Origin: Bacteroidales bacterium
GTDB lineage: Bacteria; Bacteroidota; Bacteroidia; Bacteroidales; Paludibacteraceae
Assembly: GCA_900768725.1 (NCBI GenBank)
Contig: CAAGDU010000119.1
Location: 1 to 18,717, forward strand
Direction of reading: 5' to 3'
Length of the DNA: 18,717 bases
Below the pieces are notes generated by a model, which saw only the letters and a list, made by a program, of their open reading frames with translations, was not told where the DNA came from and ran no database searches. Made by a program: the position numbers and the translations under genes. How positions within the stretch are numbered: position 1 is the first letter of the stretch; each line of letters opens with the position of its first letter. This document shows positions 1 through 7,846 of this stretch, one piece after another.

Positions 1-124
1 AACGTCCAACAATACACACAAAAACGAAACAAAAATTTCTTCTCAACAAGTATTTCCAAAAATTATTCTTTCTTTCTAACATATAATTGTCGTGTAATTA
101 TTCATTAATTGTTTATCGTGAGAT

Positions 125-1486
125 ATGAACAGGTTTTTCAAGATAGCGGTGGCGCTGTGGTGCGCAGTTATGATCAGCAATGTCGTCCGTGCGCAAGACA
201 ATGTGATAGACGAGGTGATATGGATTGTGGGCGACGAGGCGATACTACGCAGCGAGGTGGAGGAGGAGCGTCTGCGTGCCCAATACGAGGGACAGCAGAT
301 AGCAGGCGACCCCTATTGCGTGATTCCCGAGCAGATAGCCATTCAGAAACTCTTTTTGCACCAAGCGGAGTTGGACTCTATCTACGCCAACGAGTCGTCA
401 GTGAGCCATCAGGTGGATATGCGTATGAACTACTATATCTCGCAGATTGGTTCGAAAGAGAAGATGGAGGAGTATTTCCGCAAGACCAGCAGCGAGATAC
501 GCGAAGAGATGATGACCAGCGTGCGCAATCAGATGATTATCCAGCAGATGCAGCAGAAACTGACGGAGCATATCAAACCCACGCCGGCGGAGATTCGCCG
601 CTACTACAACAGCCTGCCCGCCGACTCTATCCCGATGATGCCGGCGCAAGTGGAGGTGCAGATACTGAGTTTTGAGCCGCCCGTGCCGGTAGAAGAAACG
701 GAGCGTGTCAAGGGACGTTTGCGCGAGTTCACCGAGCGCGTTACGAGCGGGAAAGCCGATTTCGGTATGCTGGCGCGATTGTATTCGGAAGACACCGAGT
801 CAGCCAAGCGCGGCGGCGAGTTGGGCTTCGTGGGCAAAGGGCAGTTGGTAAGCGAGTTTGCGGATGTGGCATTCAACCTCAACGACCCGAAGAAAGTGTC
901 GCGTATCGTACAGACGGAGTACGGCTACCACATCATCCAGCTGATTGAGAAGAAAGGCGAGCGTATCAACTGCCGGCATATCCTCCTGCGTCCTCGCGTG
1001 AGTGCAGATGATAAGATAAAGGCTATCAATAAGTTAGACACCATCGCCACGGCAGTGCGCAACGGAGAATATACCTTCGAGCAAGCCATCATCCATTTCT
1101 CGCAAGACAAGAACACCGTGATGAACGCGGGTCTGATGACCAACCCCAACACGGGCAGCACGCGGTTTGAGTACCAAGACCTCCCTGCCGAAGTGGCGAA
1201 ACAAATCTACACCATGCAAGAAGGGGACATATCCGCTCCGTTCGTGATGATGGACCAGACGAAGAACAAAGAGGTGTGCGCCATCGTAAAACTGCGCAAG
1301 AAGACAGATATGCACCGCGCGAACTTGACCGATGACTTCCAAACGATTAAGGGTATGCTGGAGCAGAAGCAGGCGGCAGAGTTCATCCACGACTGGATAT
1401 TGCAGAAGCAGAAGAACACCTTTATTCAGATTGACCCGAAATGGGCAGGCTGCGATTTTGAATATCCCGGGTGGATACACGATTAA
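125..1486 (+). CDS. surA: SurA-like periplasmic peptidyl-prolyl isomerase / chaperone
   Basis: A 453-residue exported protein that probably chaperones unfolded outer-membrane proteins through the periplasm. Residues 1-23 form a signal peptide (basic MNRFFK, hydrophobic core, cleavage likely after VRA). An N-terminal helical chaperone region follows to about residue 165. A parvulin (PPIC) domain lies at about 172-277, with the typical stretches SEDTESAKRGGELGFV, FADVAFNL and TEYGYHIIQL. A second, more divergent parvulin-like domain begins at INCRHILLRP (about 281) and runs to about 395. Two parvulin domains after a helical N-domain is the SurA layout, and the length is close to the family's usual 430-460. 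ATG 125 is chosen because it gives a complete signal peptide; there is no clear Shine-Dalgarno, as usual in Bacteroidota. It is the first gene of the run, 18 nt before the OstA-like gene. Bacteroidota often carry several SurA paralogues, so the symbol means family rather than strict orthology. Confidence 0.88.
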   Translation: MNRFFKIAVALWCAVMISNVVRAQDNVIDEVIWIVGDEAILRSEVEEERLRAQYEGQQIAGDPYCVIPEQIAIQKLFLHQAELDSIYANESSVSHQVDMRMNYYISQIGSKEKMEEYFRKTSSEIREEMMTSVRNQMIIQQMQQKLTEHIKPTPAEIRRYYNSLPADSIPMMPAQVEVQILSFEPPVPVEETERVKGRLREFTERVTSGKADFGMLARLYSEDTESAKRGGELGFVGKGQLVSEFADVAFNLNDPKKVSRIVQTEYGYHIIQLIEKKGERINCRHILLRPRVSADDKIKAINKLDTIATAVRNGEYTFEQAIIHFSQDKNTVMNAGLMTNPNTGSTRFEYQDLPAEVAKQIYTMQEGDISAPFVMMDQTKNKEVCAIVKLRKKTDMHRANLTDDFQTIKGMLEQKQAAEFIHDWILQKQKNTFIQIDPKWAGCDFEYPGWIHD

Positions 1487-1504
1487 GGGAAGGGATTGTT
1501 TATT

Positions 1505-3175
1505 GTGAGAAGATGGCGGTACATAGCGTTTCTATGTCTGTGTTGTTCGGTACACGTTGCAGCACAGACATTGGTGTATCTGGAGCACTCTGAGACACTT
1601 AGTTTCGACCAAGAGCGGATTGCCAATGCACAGATACTTCGCGGGAACGTGATTTTCCGCCATGAGGACGCCCTGATGTACTGCGATTCGGCGTATTTCT
1701 ACGACCAAGAGAACTCGCTCGATGCCTTCGGGCATGTGCGTTTTGAGCAAGGCGACACGCTGAAAGGGTATGGGGACAAGTTGTTCTATGACGGCAACAC
1801 GAAGTTGGCACGTTTGCGCCGCAATGTGCGATTGGTGCACGGGCAGGCAGACAACCCCACAGTGCTGACCACCGACAGCCTCAACTACGACCGTGCGCGC
1901 GATGTGGCATACTACTATTCGGGCGGCACGATAGCCGACAGCCTGAACACGCTGCGCTCCATACGCGGGAAATACTATCCCAACAGTAAACAGGCTGTGT
2001 TCAGCCAAGAAGTGAGACTGGATAACCCGAAGTTTGTACTGACAAGCGATACGCTACTCTACAATACCGAGACGAAGATAGCCGATTTGGTCAGCCCGTC
2101 CACTATCGTATATGAGGAAGAGACCAATATCTACTCCTCGTTGGGGTGGTACAACACGGAGACCGAACAGTCGATGTTGCTCCAACGGTCGGAGGTGGTA
2201 CATTCGGACGGTAAATCGATGACGGGCGATACCATCTACTACGACAAACGCATCGGGCACGGGCGTATCATCGGAAACATGGAGATGCGCGACACGGTAC
2301 AGAAGATGACGCTCTACGGCAATTTCGGTGAGATGTTCGACGATGGCGACTACGGTTATGCCACAGACAGCGCGTTGGCGGTGGATTGGTCGGAGGAAGA
2401 CTATGCTTATATGCATGCCGACACGCTCTATACAGAGACCATACATTTCCAGCCCGACTCCACGGAGCAGGACAGCACCTATCGCAAGATGCGGGCGTAT
2501 CACAACGTGCGGCTCTATCGGGTGGACTTGCAGGCGGTGTGCGACTCGCTGGACTACAATAGCCGCGACTCGGTGATGACACTCTATACCGACCCCGTCT
2601 GCTGGAGCGATGAGAATCAGATGTCGGCGGACACTATGCGGGTGTATATGAAAGACGGCGTAGTGGACTATGCACACGGCATCAACAACGCGATTACCAT
2701 CAAGCGCGAGGCACGCGATTATTTCGACCAGATGGCAGGCAAAGAGATGTTTGCATACGTGCGGGATGGTGAGTTGCGGCAAGTGGATGTGAACGGCAAT
2801 GCGCTGACCGTGTTCTATCCCAAACAGGAAGACGGCTCTTTCTTTGGCATGAACACCACGCAGTCCAGTTACGTAAAGGTCTTTCTGGAAAATCAAGAGA
2901 TACACCATATCGTTATCCTGCCGCAGCCGCAGGGGGTGATTTACCCTATGGAGCAGATTCCTGCGGGCAAAGACAAGTTGGCGGGATTCTTTTGGGCAGA
3001 ACAGGAGAGACCGTTGAAACCCGGGGATGTGTTCCTGCGCCCAGCTCGGACGCCACGCCCCGGGAGCGGGGCAATGAGTGCCACCGAGGAAGTAGAAATA
3101 CCGATGAAATCGGAAGAAATCGAAAATAACGCCCCGAAAACAGCGGGGAAAATGAAACGAAAAGCAGCGAAATAA
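1505..3175 (+). CDS. OstA-like / LptA-family LPS transport protein
   Basis: A 556-residue exported protein of the OstA/LptA (organic solvent tolerance) family, which builds the periplasmic beta-jelly-roll bridge carrying LPS to the outer membrane. A short signal peptide (RRWRYIAFLCLCCSVHVAAQ) ends near residue 20. The rest is rich in repeating beta strands of the kind LRGNVIFRHEDALMYCDSAY and YGDKLFYDGNTKLARLRRNV, typical of the family. The C-terminal 30 residues are a charged tail (EEVEIPMKSEEIE, KMKRKAAK) that contains one copy of a dispersed 32-nt repeat. Start choice: no ATG lies near the signal peptide. GTG 1505 sits 9 nt after the purine run AAGGGA and gives a good n-region; the in-frame TTG at 1496 would add three residues. 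At over 550 residues it is much longer than E. coli LptA, which is usual for the Bacteroidota form. It lies between surA and another envelope gene, supporting an envelope role. Confidence 0.8.
   Translation: MRRWRYIAFLCLCCSVHVAAQTLVYLEHSETLSFDQERIANAQILRGNVIFRHEDALMYCDSAYFYDQENSLDAFGHVRFEQGDTLKGYGDKLFYDGNTKLARLRRNVRLVHGQADNPTVLTTDSLNYDRARDVAYYYSGGTIADSLNTLRSIRGKYYPNSKQAVFSQEVRLDNPKFVLTSDTLLYNTETKIADLVSPSTIVYEEETNIYSSLGWYNTETEQSMLLQRSEVVHSDGKSMTGDTIYYDKRIGHGRIIGNMEMRDTVQKMTLYGNFGEMFDDGDYGYATDSALAVDWSEEDYAYMHADTLYTETIHFQPDSTEQDSTYRKMRAYHNVRLYRVDLQAVCDSLDYNSRDSVMTLYTDPVCWSDENQMSADTMRVYMKDGVVDYAHGINNAITIKREARDYFDQMAGKEMFAYVRDGELRQVDVNGNALTVFYPKQEDGSFFGMNTTQSSYVKVFLENQEIHHIVILPQPQGVIYPMEQIPAGKDKLAGFFWAEQERPLKPGDVFLRPARTPRPGSGAMSATEEVEIPMKSEEIENNAPKTAGKMKRKAAK
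3091..3122 (+). repeat. Dispersed 32-nt repeat, copy 1 (in OstA-like tail)
   Basis: The core CCGATGAAATCG is followed 5 nt later by AATCG and preceded by AGTAGAAATA. It matches copy 2 at 25 of 32 positions and copy 3 at 22 of 32 (hand counts). It encodes part of the charged C-terminal tail and is read in the frame CCG-ATG-AAA. CCGAT-gaa-ATCGG inside it can form a small hairpin. Confidence 0.55.
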
Positions 3176-3189
3176 GATAAACCGACTAT

Positions 3190-3927
3190 ATGAAAAAGAT
3201 TTTAGCAACATTATGTATGTGCGTAGCGGTGACAACCGCCGCTGTGGCACAAAGTCTGCCGCAGGGATTGGGTATTCAGATTGGCTTTGCCGAGCCCATC
3301 ATGCGGCTTAATTCATCTGACCCCAATATGCCCAAAGACTCGCTGGTGAACAAGACGATTATGAACGGTCTGAAAGTGGGTGTAGTGTACGACGGAACGA
3401 TTATCAAGGGCTTTGGTGCCACCGTGGGTATCAACTATACGTTTGCAGCGGGTAGTACCAACTGGACAACACCCAATGTTATGCAGCAACTGACCAAGAC
3501 ACGGACAAAAACAACCTACAACCAACTGGAGTTGTTTGTGGATTGGCAGTACAAGTTTGAGATTGCCAAAGAGACCTATATCATCCTTTATACCGGTCCG
3601 TCCATTCAGTGCGCAGTGGAGATGAGCAAACGGGTGTTTGTGAAGAACGAAGGTACAGGCGATATTACCAAAAACGACAAGGTGTCTTGCTTCGACTATA
3701 CCGATGCCGAGATGGCGCACGACTATCAGCGTATGAACGTAACGTGGGGCGTAGGTGCAGGCTTTCAATACCAGCGGTATTTCCTGCGCGGCGGTTACGA
3801 TTTCGGATTGATGAACCCATATAAAGTAGGCAACTTCAACGAGATGGGTTACTCATTAGACAGACGCACCCGCGGACGACTTGACCAATGGAACATCCGA
3901 TTGGGTATCTACCTCTGGAACAACTAA
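3190..3927 (+). CDS. Outer-membrane beta-barrel protein (porin-like), function unknown
   Basis: A 245-residue exported protein. The signal peptide is MKKILATLCMCVAVTTAAVA, with cleavage before Gln21. The mature part alternates polar and hydrophobic residues in amphipathic strands (KVGVVYDGTIIKGFGATVGI, YNQLELFVDWQYKFEI, MNVTWGVGAGFQYQRYFLRG) and ends in WNIRLGIYLWNN, a plausible terminal barrel strand. This is the look of an 8-10-stranded small outer-membrane barrel of the OmpA/PorT-like type common in Bacteroidota. The ligand or partner cannot be told from sequence. It starts 14 nt after the OstA-like gene and ends 7 nt before dnaG, so it is probably cotranscribed. Placement beside SurA-like and LptA-like genes suits an outer-membrane client or assembly factor, but that is inference. 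Confidence 0.72.
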   Translation: MKKILATLCMCVAVTTAAVAQSLPQGLGIQIGFAEPIMRLNSSDPNMPKDSLVNKTIMNGLKVGVVYDGTIIKGFGATVGINYTFAAGSTNWTTPNVMQQLTKTRTKTTYNQLELFVDWQYKFEIAKETYIILYTGPSIQCAVEMSKRVFVKNEGTGDITKNDKVSCFDYTDAEMAHDYQRMNVTWGVGAGFQYQRYFLRGGYDFGLMNPYKVGNFNEMGYSLDRRTRGRLDQWNIRLGIYLWNN

Positions 3928-3934
3928 AAAACCT

Positions 3935-5968
3935 ATGATTCCCCGCGAAGTCATCGATAGAATTTACGCCGCTGCCAAAATAGAGGAGGTAGTGGGCGAT
4001 TATGTTACCTTGCGCCGTCGCGGGGCGAACTTGATTGGGTTGTGCCCGTTCCACAACGAGAAGACAGGTTCGTTCACGGTAAGCCCGAGCAAAGGTATCT
4101 ACAAGTGTTTCGGTTGCGGCAAGTCGGGGCACGCAGTGGGCTTCATCATGGATATTGAGCAATGCTCGTATGTGGATGCCATCAAGCAGTTGGGGAAGAA
4201 ATATCACATTGATATTCCCGAGCGCGAGATGACCCCCGAGGAGCAGCAGCGGCAGGACGACAGAGAGTCGATGTTCGTGGTGAACGATTTCTGCAACCAG
4301 TGGTTTCAAGACCAACTATGGAACACTCCAGAGGGGCAAGCGATAGGTCTGAGTTACTTCCGCGAGCGGGGACTAAGAGATGATATCATCCGCAAATACC
4401 AGTTAGGCTACTCGCCGGAAAAAGGGTCTCCGCTGATGGCAGCGCTCAAACAAAAAGGTTTTCAGGAGAAGTATATTGTGAACAACGTAGATACCAAGAT
4501 TGGTACCGGCGTTTGCGGCAAGAGCGAAGACGGCAGATTGTACGACCGTTTTCGCGACCGCGTGATGTTTCCTATCTTCACCGTTTCGGGCAAGACGGTG
4601 GCGTTTGCAGGGCGCATCATGAAGAAGAAAGACAACGTGGGGAAATATATCAATTCGCCCGATTCCATCATCTATTCCAAGACCAACGAACTCTTCGGAC
4701 TCTTCCAAGCCAAGCAGGAGATAGCCCGCAAGGACTTGTGCTACTTGGTGGAAGGGCAGATGGATGTTATCTCGATGTATCAGTCGGGTATTCAGAACGT
4801 GGTCGCCAGCGGCGGCACTGCGCTGACCAAACCACAGATAAAACTGATACAACGCTTCACCAACAACATCACCGTGCTCTACGACGGCGATGCCGCGGGT
4901 ATTCATGCGGCATTGCGTGGTATAGACATGTTTTTGGAAGAAGGGTTTAACGTGAAAGTGGTGTTGCTTCCCGATGGGGAAGACCCCGATTCGTATGCAC
5001 AAAGCCACAATGCGTCCGATTTCATCGAGTATATCCAAACGCATCAGACTGATTTTATCCGTTTTAAGTCCGCTTTGCTGAAAGAGGAAGCCGGAGGAGA
5101 CCCGCAGAAACGCGCCAACCTGATAAAGGACGTTACGCAATCTATTGCGCAGATACCCGATATGATTACCCGCCAGGTCTATATCAAAGATACGGCGGAT
5201 AAGTTGCAGATTAATGAGCAACTGCTCACGCGGGAAGTAACGCGTCTTCGCCAAGCCAAAGCCTCGGAGGCACGCAAACAACAGGAAGAGCATGAGCGAC
5301 TCGCCGCCTTTGCCCGAATGGATGAGCAAGCGGAAGAAAGAAGAAATACCGATGAAACCGCGGATAATCGCACCGTGCCGACAAGTGTACGCGCCACCAG
5401 TCGGCTGGAGGAGAACTACCGCAATTTGCTGCAAGTGGTAGTGCGCTATGGGGAGCGACCGCTGTATCAGTTGGAAGACGGGACGTTTATCAGTGCAGGA
5501 GACTATATATTGGGGCAGTTGGCTGCCGACCAGATAGCCGCGCCCAATGCGTTGTTCGCTAAGATAGTAGATGAATTTCAGGCGCATAGCCATGAAGAAG
5601 GATTTGTAGCAGAAACATTCTTTAAGTTTCATACTGACCCGCAAGTGAGCGCGTTGGCAGTGGATTTGATAGCAGAGCGGTATCAGTTGAGCCAGATGTT
5701 TATGAAGCAGACGGTATCGGAGAATGTGGTGAAGAAGATAGAGGACAACACGGAGATAAAGCAGTTACCCGCCACCATCACCAACCTGTTGCTGGAACTG
5801 AAACTGACCGTTGTGAACGAGCGCATCGATGAGTTGGAACGGCAGTTGAAGGAGGCGCAACGTGAGAACGATTGGGATAAGATGAAGCCGCTCTTAGCAT
5901 TGCAACCGCAGTTGCTCGGCGTGCGCAATGAGTATTGTCGATTGTTGGGGAATAGGGTGATGAACTAA
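3935..5968 (+). CDS. dnaG: DNA primase DnaG
   Basis: A 677-residue replicative primase that makes RNA primers for the lagging strand. The CHC2 zinc-binding domain is intact: Cys37, His40, Cys58 and Cys61 (CPFH and CFGC). The primase core and Toprim domain follow, with catalytic Glu273 (VEGQMDV) and the DGDAAG motif (Asp317, Asp319), then LLPDGEDPDSYA. After about residue 440 comes a charged helical linker (EARKQQEEHERLAAF, EEERRNTDE) and a C-terminal helical domain expected to bind DnaB helicase. ATG 3935 is chosen because MIPREVIDRI is the conserved DnaG start; an upstream in-frame extension would add 18 residues inside the preceding gene. It is longer than the roughly 580-residue E. coli protein, mainly in the linker and C-terminal part. 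The linker holds copy 2 of a dispersed 32-nt repeat. Primase at the end of an envelope gene run is unrelated in function and may simply share transcription. Confidence 0.95.
   Translation: MIPREVIDRIYAAAKIEEVVGDYVTLRRRGANLIGLCPFHNEKTGSFTVSPSKGIYKCFGCGKSGHAVGFIMDIEQCSYVDAIKQLGKKYHIDIPEREMTPEEQQRQDDRESMFVVNDFCNQWFQDQLWNTPEGQAIGLSYFRERGLRDDIIRKYQLGYSPEKGSPLMAALKQKGFQEKYIVNNVDTKIGTGVCGKSEDGRLYDRFRDRVMFPIFTVSGKTVAFAGRIMKKKDNVGKYINSPDSIIYSKTNELFGLFQAKQEIARKDLCYLVEGQMDVISMYQSGIQNVVASGGTALTKPQIKLIQRFTNNITVLYDGDAAGIHAALRGIDMFLEEGFNVKVVLLPDGEDPDSYAQSHNASDFIEYIQTHQTDFIRFKSALLKEEAGGDPQKRANLIKDVTQSIAQIPDMITRQVYIKDTADKLQINEQLLTREVTRLRQAKASEARKQQEEHERLAAFARMDEQAEERRNTDETADNRTVPTSVRATSRLEENYRNLLQVVVRYGERPLYQLEDGTFISAGDYILGQLAADQIAAPNALFAKIVDEFQAHSHEEGFVAETFFKFHTDPQVSALAVDLIAERYQLSQMFMKQTVSENVVKKIEDNTEIKQLPATITNLLLELKLTVVNERIDELERQLKEAQRENDWDKMKPLLALQPQLLGVRNEYCRLLGNRVMN
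5339..5370 (+). repeat. Dispersed 32-nt repeat, copy 2 (in dnaG linker)
   Basis: AGAAGAAATA, then CCGATGAAACCG, 5 nt, AATCG. It matches copy 1 at 25 of 32 and copy 3 at 26 of 32. It lies at about residues 469-479 of DnaG, between the catalytic core and the C-terminal domain. It is read in a different frame (ACC-GAT-GAA-ACC) from the other two copies, so the similarity is in the DNA rather than the peptide. Confidence 0.55.
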
Positions 5969-5987
5969 AATGGGTTAAAGGTTTCTT

Positions 5988-6053
5988 GTTTCAAGTATCA
6001 AGTTTCAAGTACAGTTACCTTTACCGACTCACTTGAAACCTGAAACTTGAAAC
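5988..6053. repeat. Imperfect inverted repeat in dnaG-radical SAM gap
   Basis: Arms 5988-6010 and 6031-6053 are reverse complements at 21 of 23 positions, separated by a 20-nt spacer. Each arm contains the heptamer TTTCAAG (or CTTGAAA) repeated with a period of about 14 nt. Less perfect pairing may extend outward (GTTTC at 5981, GAAAC at 6062-6066). It begins 19 nt after the dnaG stop and ends 25 nt before the next start. No T-run follows on the plus strand, so it is not a standard intrinsic terminator. It could still form a strong RNA hairpin that ends, attenuates or protects the upstream transcript, or it may be a dispersed palindromic element. Confidence 0.7.
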
Positions 6054-6078
6054 TTAGAACTGAAACATCATAATCATT

Positions 6079-6846
6079 ATGTTATTTGGTGAGATTGCGT
6101 ATGGTCCTATCCATTCAAGACGTTTGGGTACCTCGTTGGGGATGGAGTTGATGCCGTTGACCGACAAACTGTGTACGTTTGACTGCATCTATTGCGAGTG
6201 CGGGTTTAATCAGCCTGTGTCGCACCCCGTATTGCCCACGAGGGAGGAAGTGAAGACCGCATTGGAAAAGAAATTACAGACTTTGGCTGCAGAGGGTGTA
6301 CTGCTTGATGTGATTACCTTCAGCGGCAACGGCGAGCCCACGCTGCATCCCGATTTTCTCGGTATCATCGAAGATACATGCCATCTGCGCGACGTGTATT
6401 GCCCACAAGCGAAAGTGTCGGTGTTGAGCAACAGCACACAGTTAGGACGCAAGGATGTGGTGGAGGCATTGCGCTTGTGCGACAATAGGATATTGAAATT
6501 AGACTCTGCCATTGATGCCACTATGCGGCTGATTGACCAGCCTGTGAATAGCAACCTGACCGTAGCGCAAATAGAGGCATATCTTTCCGTATTCAACGGT
6601 GATTTCACGTTGCAGACCTGTTTCCTGCGCGGTGAGCATCGGGGGCAGCGGATAGATAACACCACGACAGAAGAACTGACTGCATGGTATGCCGCAGTGG
6701 AGCGGTTGCAGCCCAAGCAGGTGATGATATACGTGATAGACCGCGCTACGCCCGTGAAGACGCTGGAGAAAGTGAGCAGGGAGGAGATGGAGCGTATCGC
6801 CGCGCCGTTGAGGGCAAAGGGTATAGAGGTTATAGTTAGCGCATGA
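6079..6846 (+). CDS. Radical SAM protein (COG0731-like)
   Basis: A 255-residue cytoplasmic radical SAM enzyme. The 4Fe-4S-binding motif CTFDCIYC supplies Cys32, Cys36 and Cys39. SAM contacts include FSGNGEPTLHP (GNGEPT at 83-88) and the later strand VLSNSTQLGRKDV. The N-terminal FGEIAYGPIHSRRLGTSLG matches a bacterial family usually labelled radical SAM or wyosine-synthetase-like (COG0731). Bacteria do not make wyosine, so the true substrate is unknown. ATG 6079 is the first Met after the intergenic inverted repeat and fits the conserved N-terminus. Its stop overlaps the next gene's start (ATGA, 6843-6846), implying translational coupling to a glycosyltransferase. No activating-enzyme glycyl radical partner is nearby. 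The family call is secure; the reaction is not known. Confidence 0.85.
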   Translation: MLFGEIAYGPIHSRRLGTSLGMELMPLTDKLCTFDCIYCECGFNQPVSHPVLPTREEVKTALEKKLQTLAAEGVLLDVITFSGNGEPTLHPDFLGIIEDTCHLRDVYCPQAKVSVLSNSTQLGRKDVVEALRLCDNRILKLDSAIDATMRLIDQPVNSNLTVAQIEAYLSVFNGDFTLQTCFLRGEHRGQRIDNTTTEELTAWYAAVERLQPKQVMIYVIDRATPVKTLEKVSREEMERIAAPLRAKGIEVIVSA

Positions 6847-7802
6847 AGGTATTGGTAGCACCATTGAACTGGGGACTGGGGCATGCCGCGCGATGTGTGC
6901 CGCTGGTAAATCGCTTTTTGGCACAGGGCGACGAGGTAGTGCTGGGCGGAGACGGCGAGTCGCTGGTACTGCTGCAAAAGCACTTCCCTACTCTGCCGGT
7001 GGTGCGTCTCGCCGATTTATCTTTATCTTATTCCGCAGTCGGAAGCCAAGTGGGTGCAATGCTTCGGGCATTGCCCAAGATTGTGCGTGCGGCTTGGGCA
7101 GACCATCGTTTGTTAGGGGAACTATTGGATAGAGAATGCATAGATTTGGTAGTCTCAGACAATCGGTTCGGGTTGTTCTCGGGGAGGACACGGTGCGTGT
7201 ATGTTACACACCAATTGCATATCCGTTTGCCTCGTATGTATCGGTGGTTAGAGCCGCTTGCGGCGCGGCTGCACGGGTGGGTCGGTCGGCACTATGCGGA
7301 GGTGTGGGTGCCCGACTATGAGGATGTAGAAAGAAGCCTGTCGGGGGAGTTAGGGCATCCCAAGAAGCAGGGCTACGGAGCGGTCCGGTATATCGGACCT
7401 TTATCACGGTTTGAGGGAAAAGAAACTCCGATGAAACCGAGCAGAATCGGCACTTTTGAGGTAGTGGCGGTATTGAGCGGGTTGGAGCCTCAGCGGAGTA
7501 TGTTGGAGGAAGAGATAGTGAGCCGATATACCGGCAGAGAGGAGCAGGTGCTGATTGTGGAAGGGAAGCCGAGCCAGCCCATGCTGCAAGTAAGCAAAGG
7601 AAACATTACCATTGTGCCCTATATGGACGATGCACAACTAATGGTCTTGTTGCAACAAGCACAACGAATCATTGCCCGTTCGGGGTATTCCACGATCATG
7701 GATTTGGCAACGATGCATATTTTGGATAAGGCAGAATTGATTGCTACTCCCGGGCAGCCGGAACAAGAATATCTGGCTCAGAGAGTGGAAAAAATACCGT
7801 AA
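6843..7802 (+). CDS. GT28-like glycosyltransferase, C-terminus possibly truncated
   Basis: A 319-residue GT-B-fold glycosyltransferase resembling the MurG/GT28 superfamily. The N-terminal half opens with the glycine-rich loop LVAPLNWGLGHAARC and contains VVSDNRFGLFSGRTRCVYVT, a pattern of a Bacteroidota family annotated as glycosyltransferase 28. An inter-domain linker at about 190-205 (EGKETPMKPSRIG) carries copy 3 of a dispersed repeat. The nucleotide-sugar half has VVAVLSGLEPQR, IVPYMDDAQLMVLLQQA and IIARSGYSTIMDLA, then TPGQPEQEYLAQRVEKIP and a stop. Relatives as I remember them run some tens of residues past the GQxEQEYL motif, so the end looks short. An A6 run at about 7789-7794 is a possible slip site. 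Start ATG 6843 overlaps the radical SAM stop by 4 nt. Donor and acceptor are unknown; no signal peptide or membrane segment is seen. Confidence 0.75.
   Translation: MKVLVAPLNWGLGHAARCVPLVNRFLAQGDEVVLGGDGESLVLLQKHFPTLPVVRLADLSLSYSAVGSQVGAMLRALPKIVRAAWADHRLLGELLDRECIDLVVSDNRFGLFSGRTRCVYVTHQLHIRLPRMYRWLEPLAARLHGWVGRHYAEVWVPDYEDVERSLSGELGHPKKQGYGAVRYIGPLSRFEGKETPMKPSRIGTFEVVAVLSGLEPQRSMLEEEIVSRYTGREEQVLIVEGKPSQPMLQVSKGNITIVPYMDDAQLMVLLQQAQRIIARSGYSTIMDLATMHILDKAELIATPGQPEQEYLAQRVEKIP
7418..7449 (+). repeat. Dispersed 32-nt repeat, copy 3 (in GT28-like linker)
   Basis: AAAAGAAACT, then CCGATGAAACCG, 5 nt, AATCG. It matches copy 2 at 26 of 32 and copy 1 at 22 of 32. It falls at about residues 192-203, between the two Rossmann halves of the glycosyltransferase. 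The outer pentamers CCGAT and ATCGG are inverted repeats. Confidence 0.55.
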
Positions 7803-7846
7803 ATTGCACTTTTTTGAGTACAAAATGGAAAATCCTGCCCGGATAA

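Noticed and set aside
82..89. TATAATTG as a possible -7 box for the surA-like gene
   Set aside because: One base off the -7 consensus, and no TTTG lies 19-21 bp upstream. The whole stretch 1-124 is A/T-rich, so such matches are expected by chance.
109..675. Overlapping frame near the start of the surA-like gene
   Set aside because: Arg/Gly/Asp-rich translation without domains, in a shifted frame of a gene with a clear signal peptide and parvulin domains.
3057..3072. GC-rich hairpin GCCCCG-ggag-CGGGGC inside the OstA-like gene
   Set aside because: Perfect six-pair stem but no T-tract after it, and it is within an open coding sequence. Not supportable as a terminator.
2054..3250. Long open frame on the minus strand (398 codons) opposite the OstA-like gene
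   Set aside because: It is antisense to a well-supported exported protein, its translation is Cys/His/Arg-rich with no recognisable domain, and it has no signal or promoter. It is a by-product of codon use on the other strand.
4403..5644. Long open frame on the minus strand (413 codons) opposite dnaG
   Set aside because: The opposite strand encodes DnaG with all catalytic motifs. The antisense product shows no family features.
5988..6053. Inverted repeat as a simple rho-independent terminator or transposon end
   Set aside because: No T-tract follows on the plus strand, no transposase is nearby, and no target-site duplication could be identified. It is listed only as a repeat.
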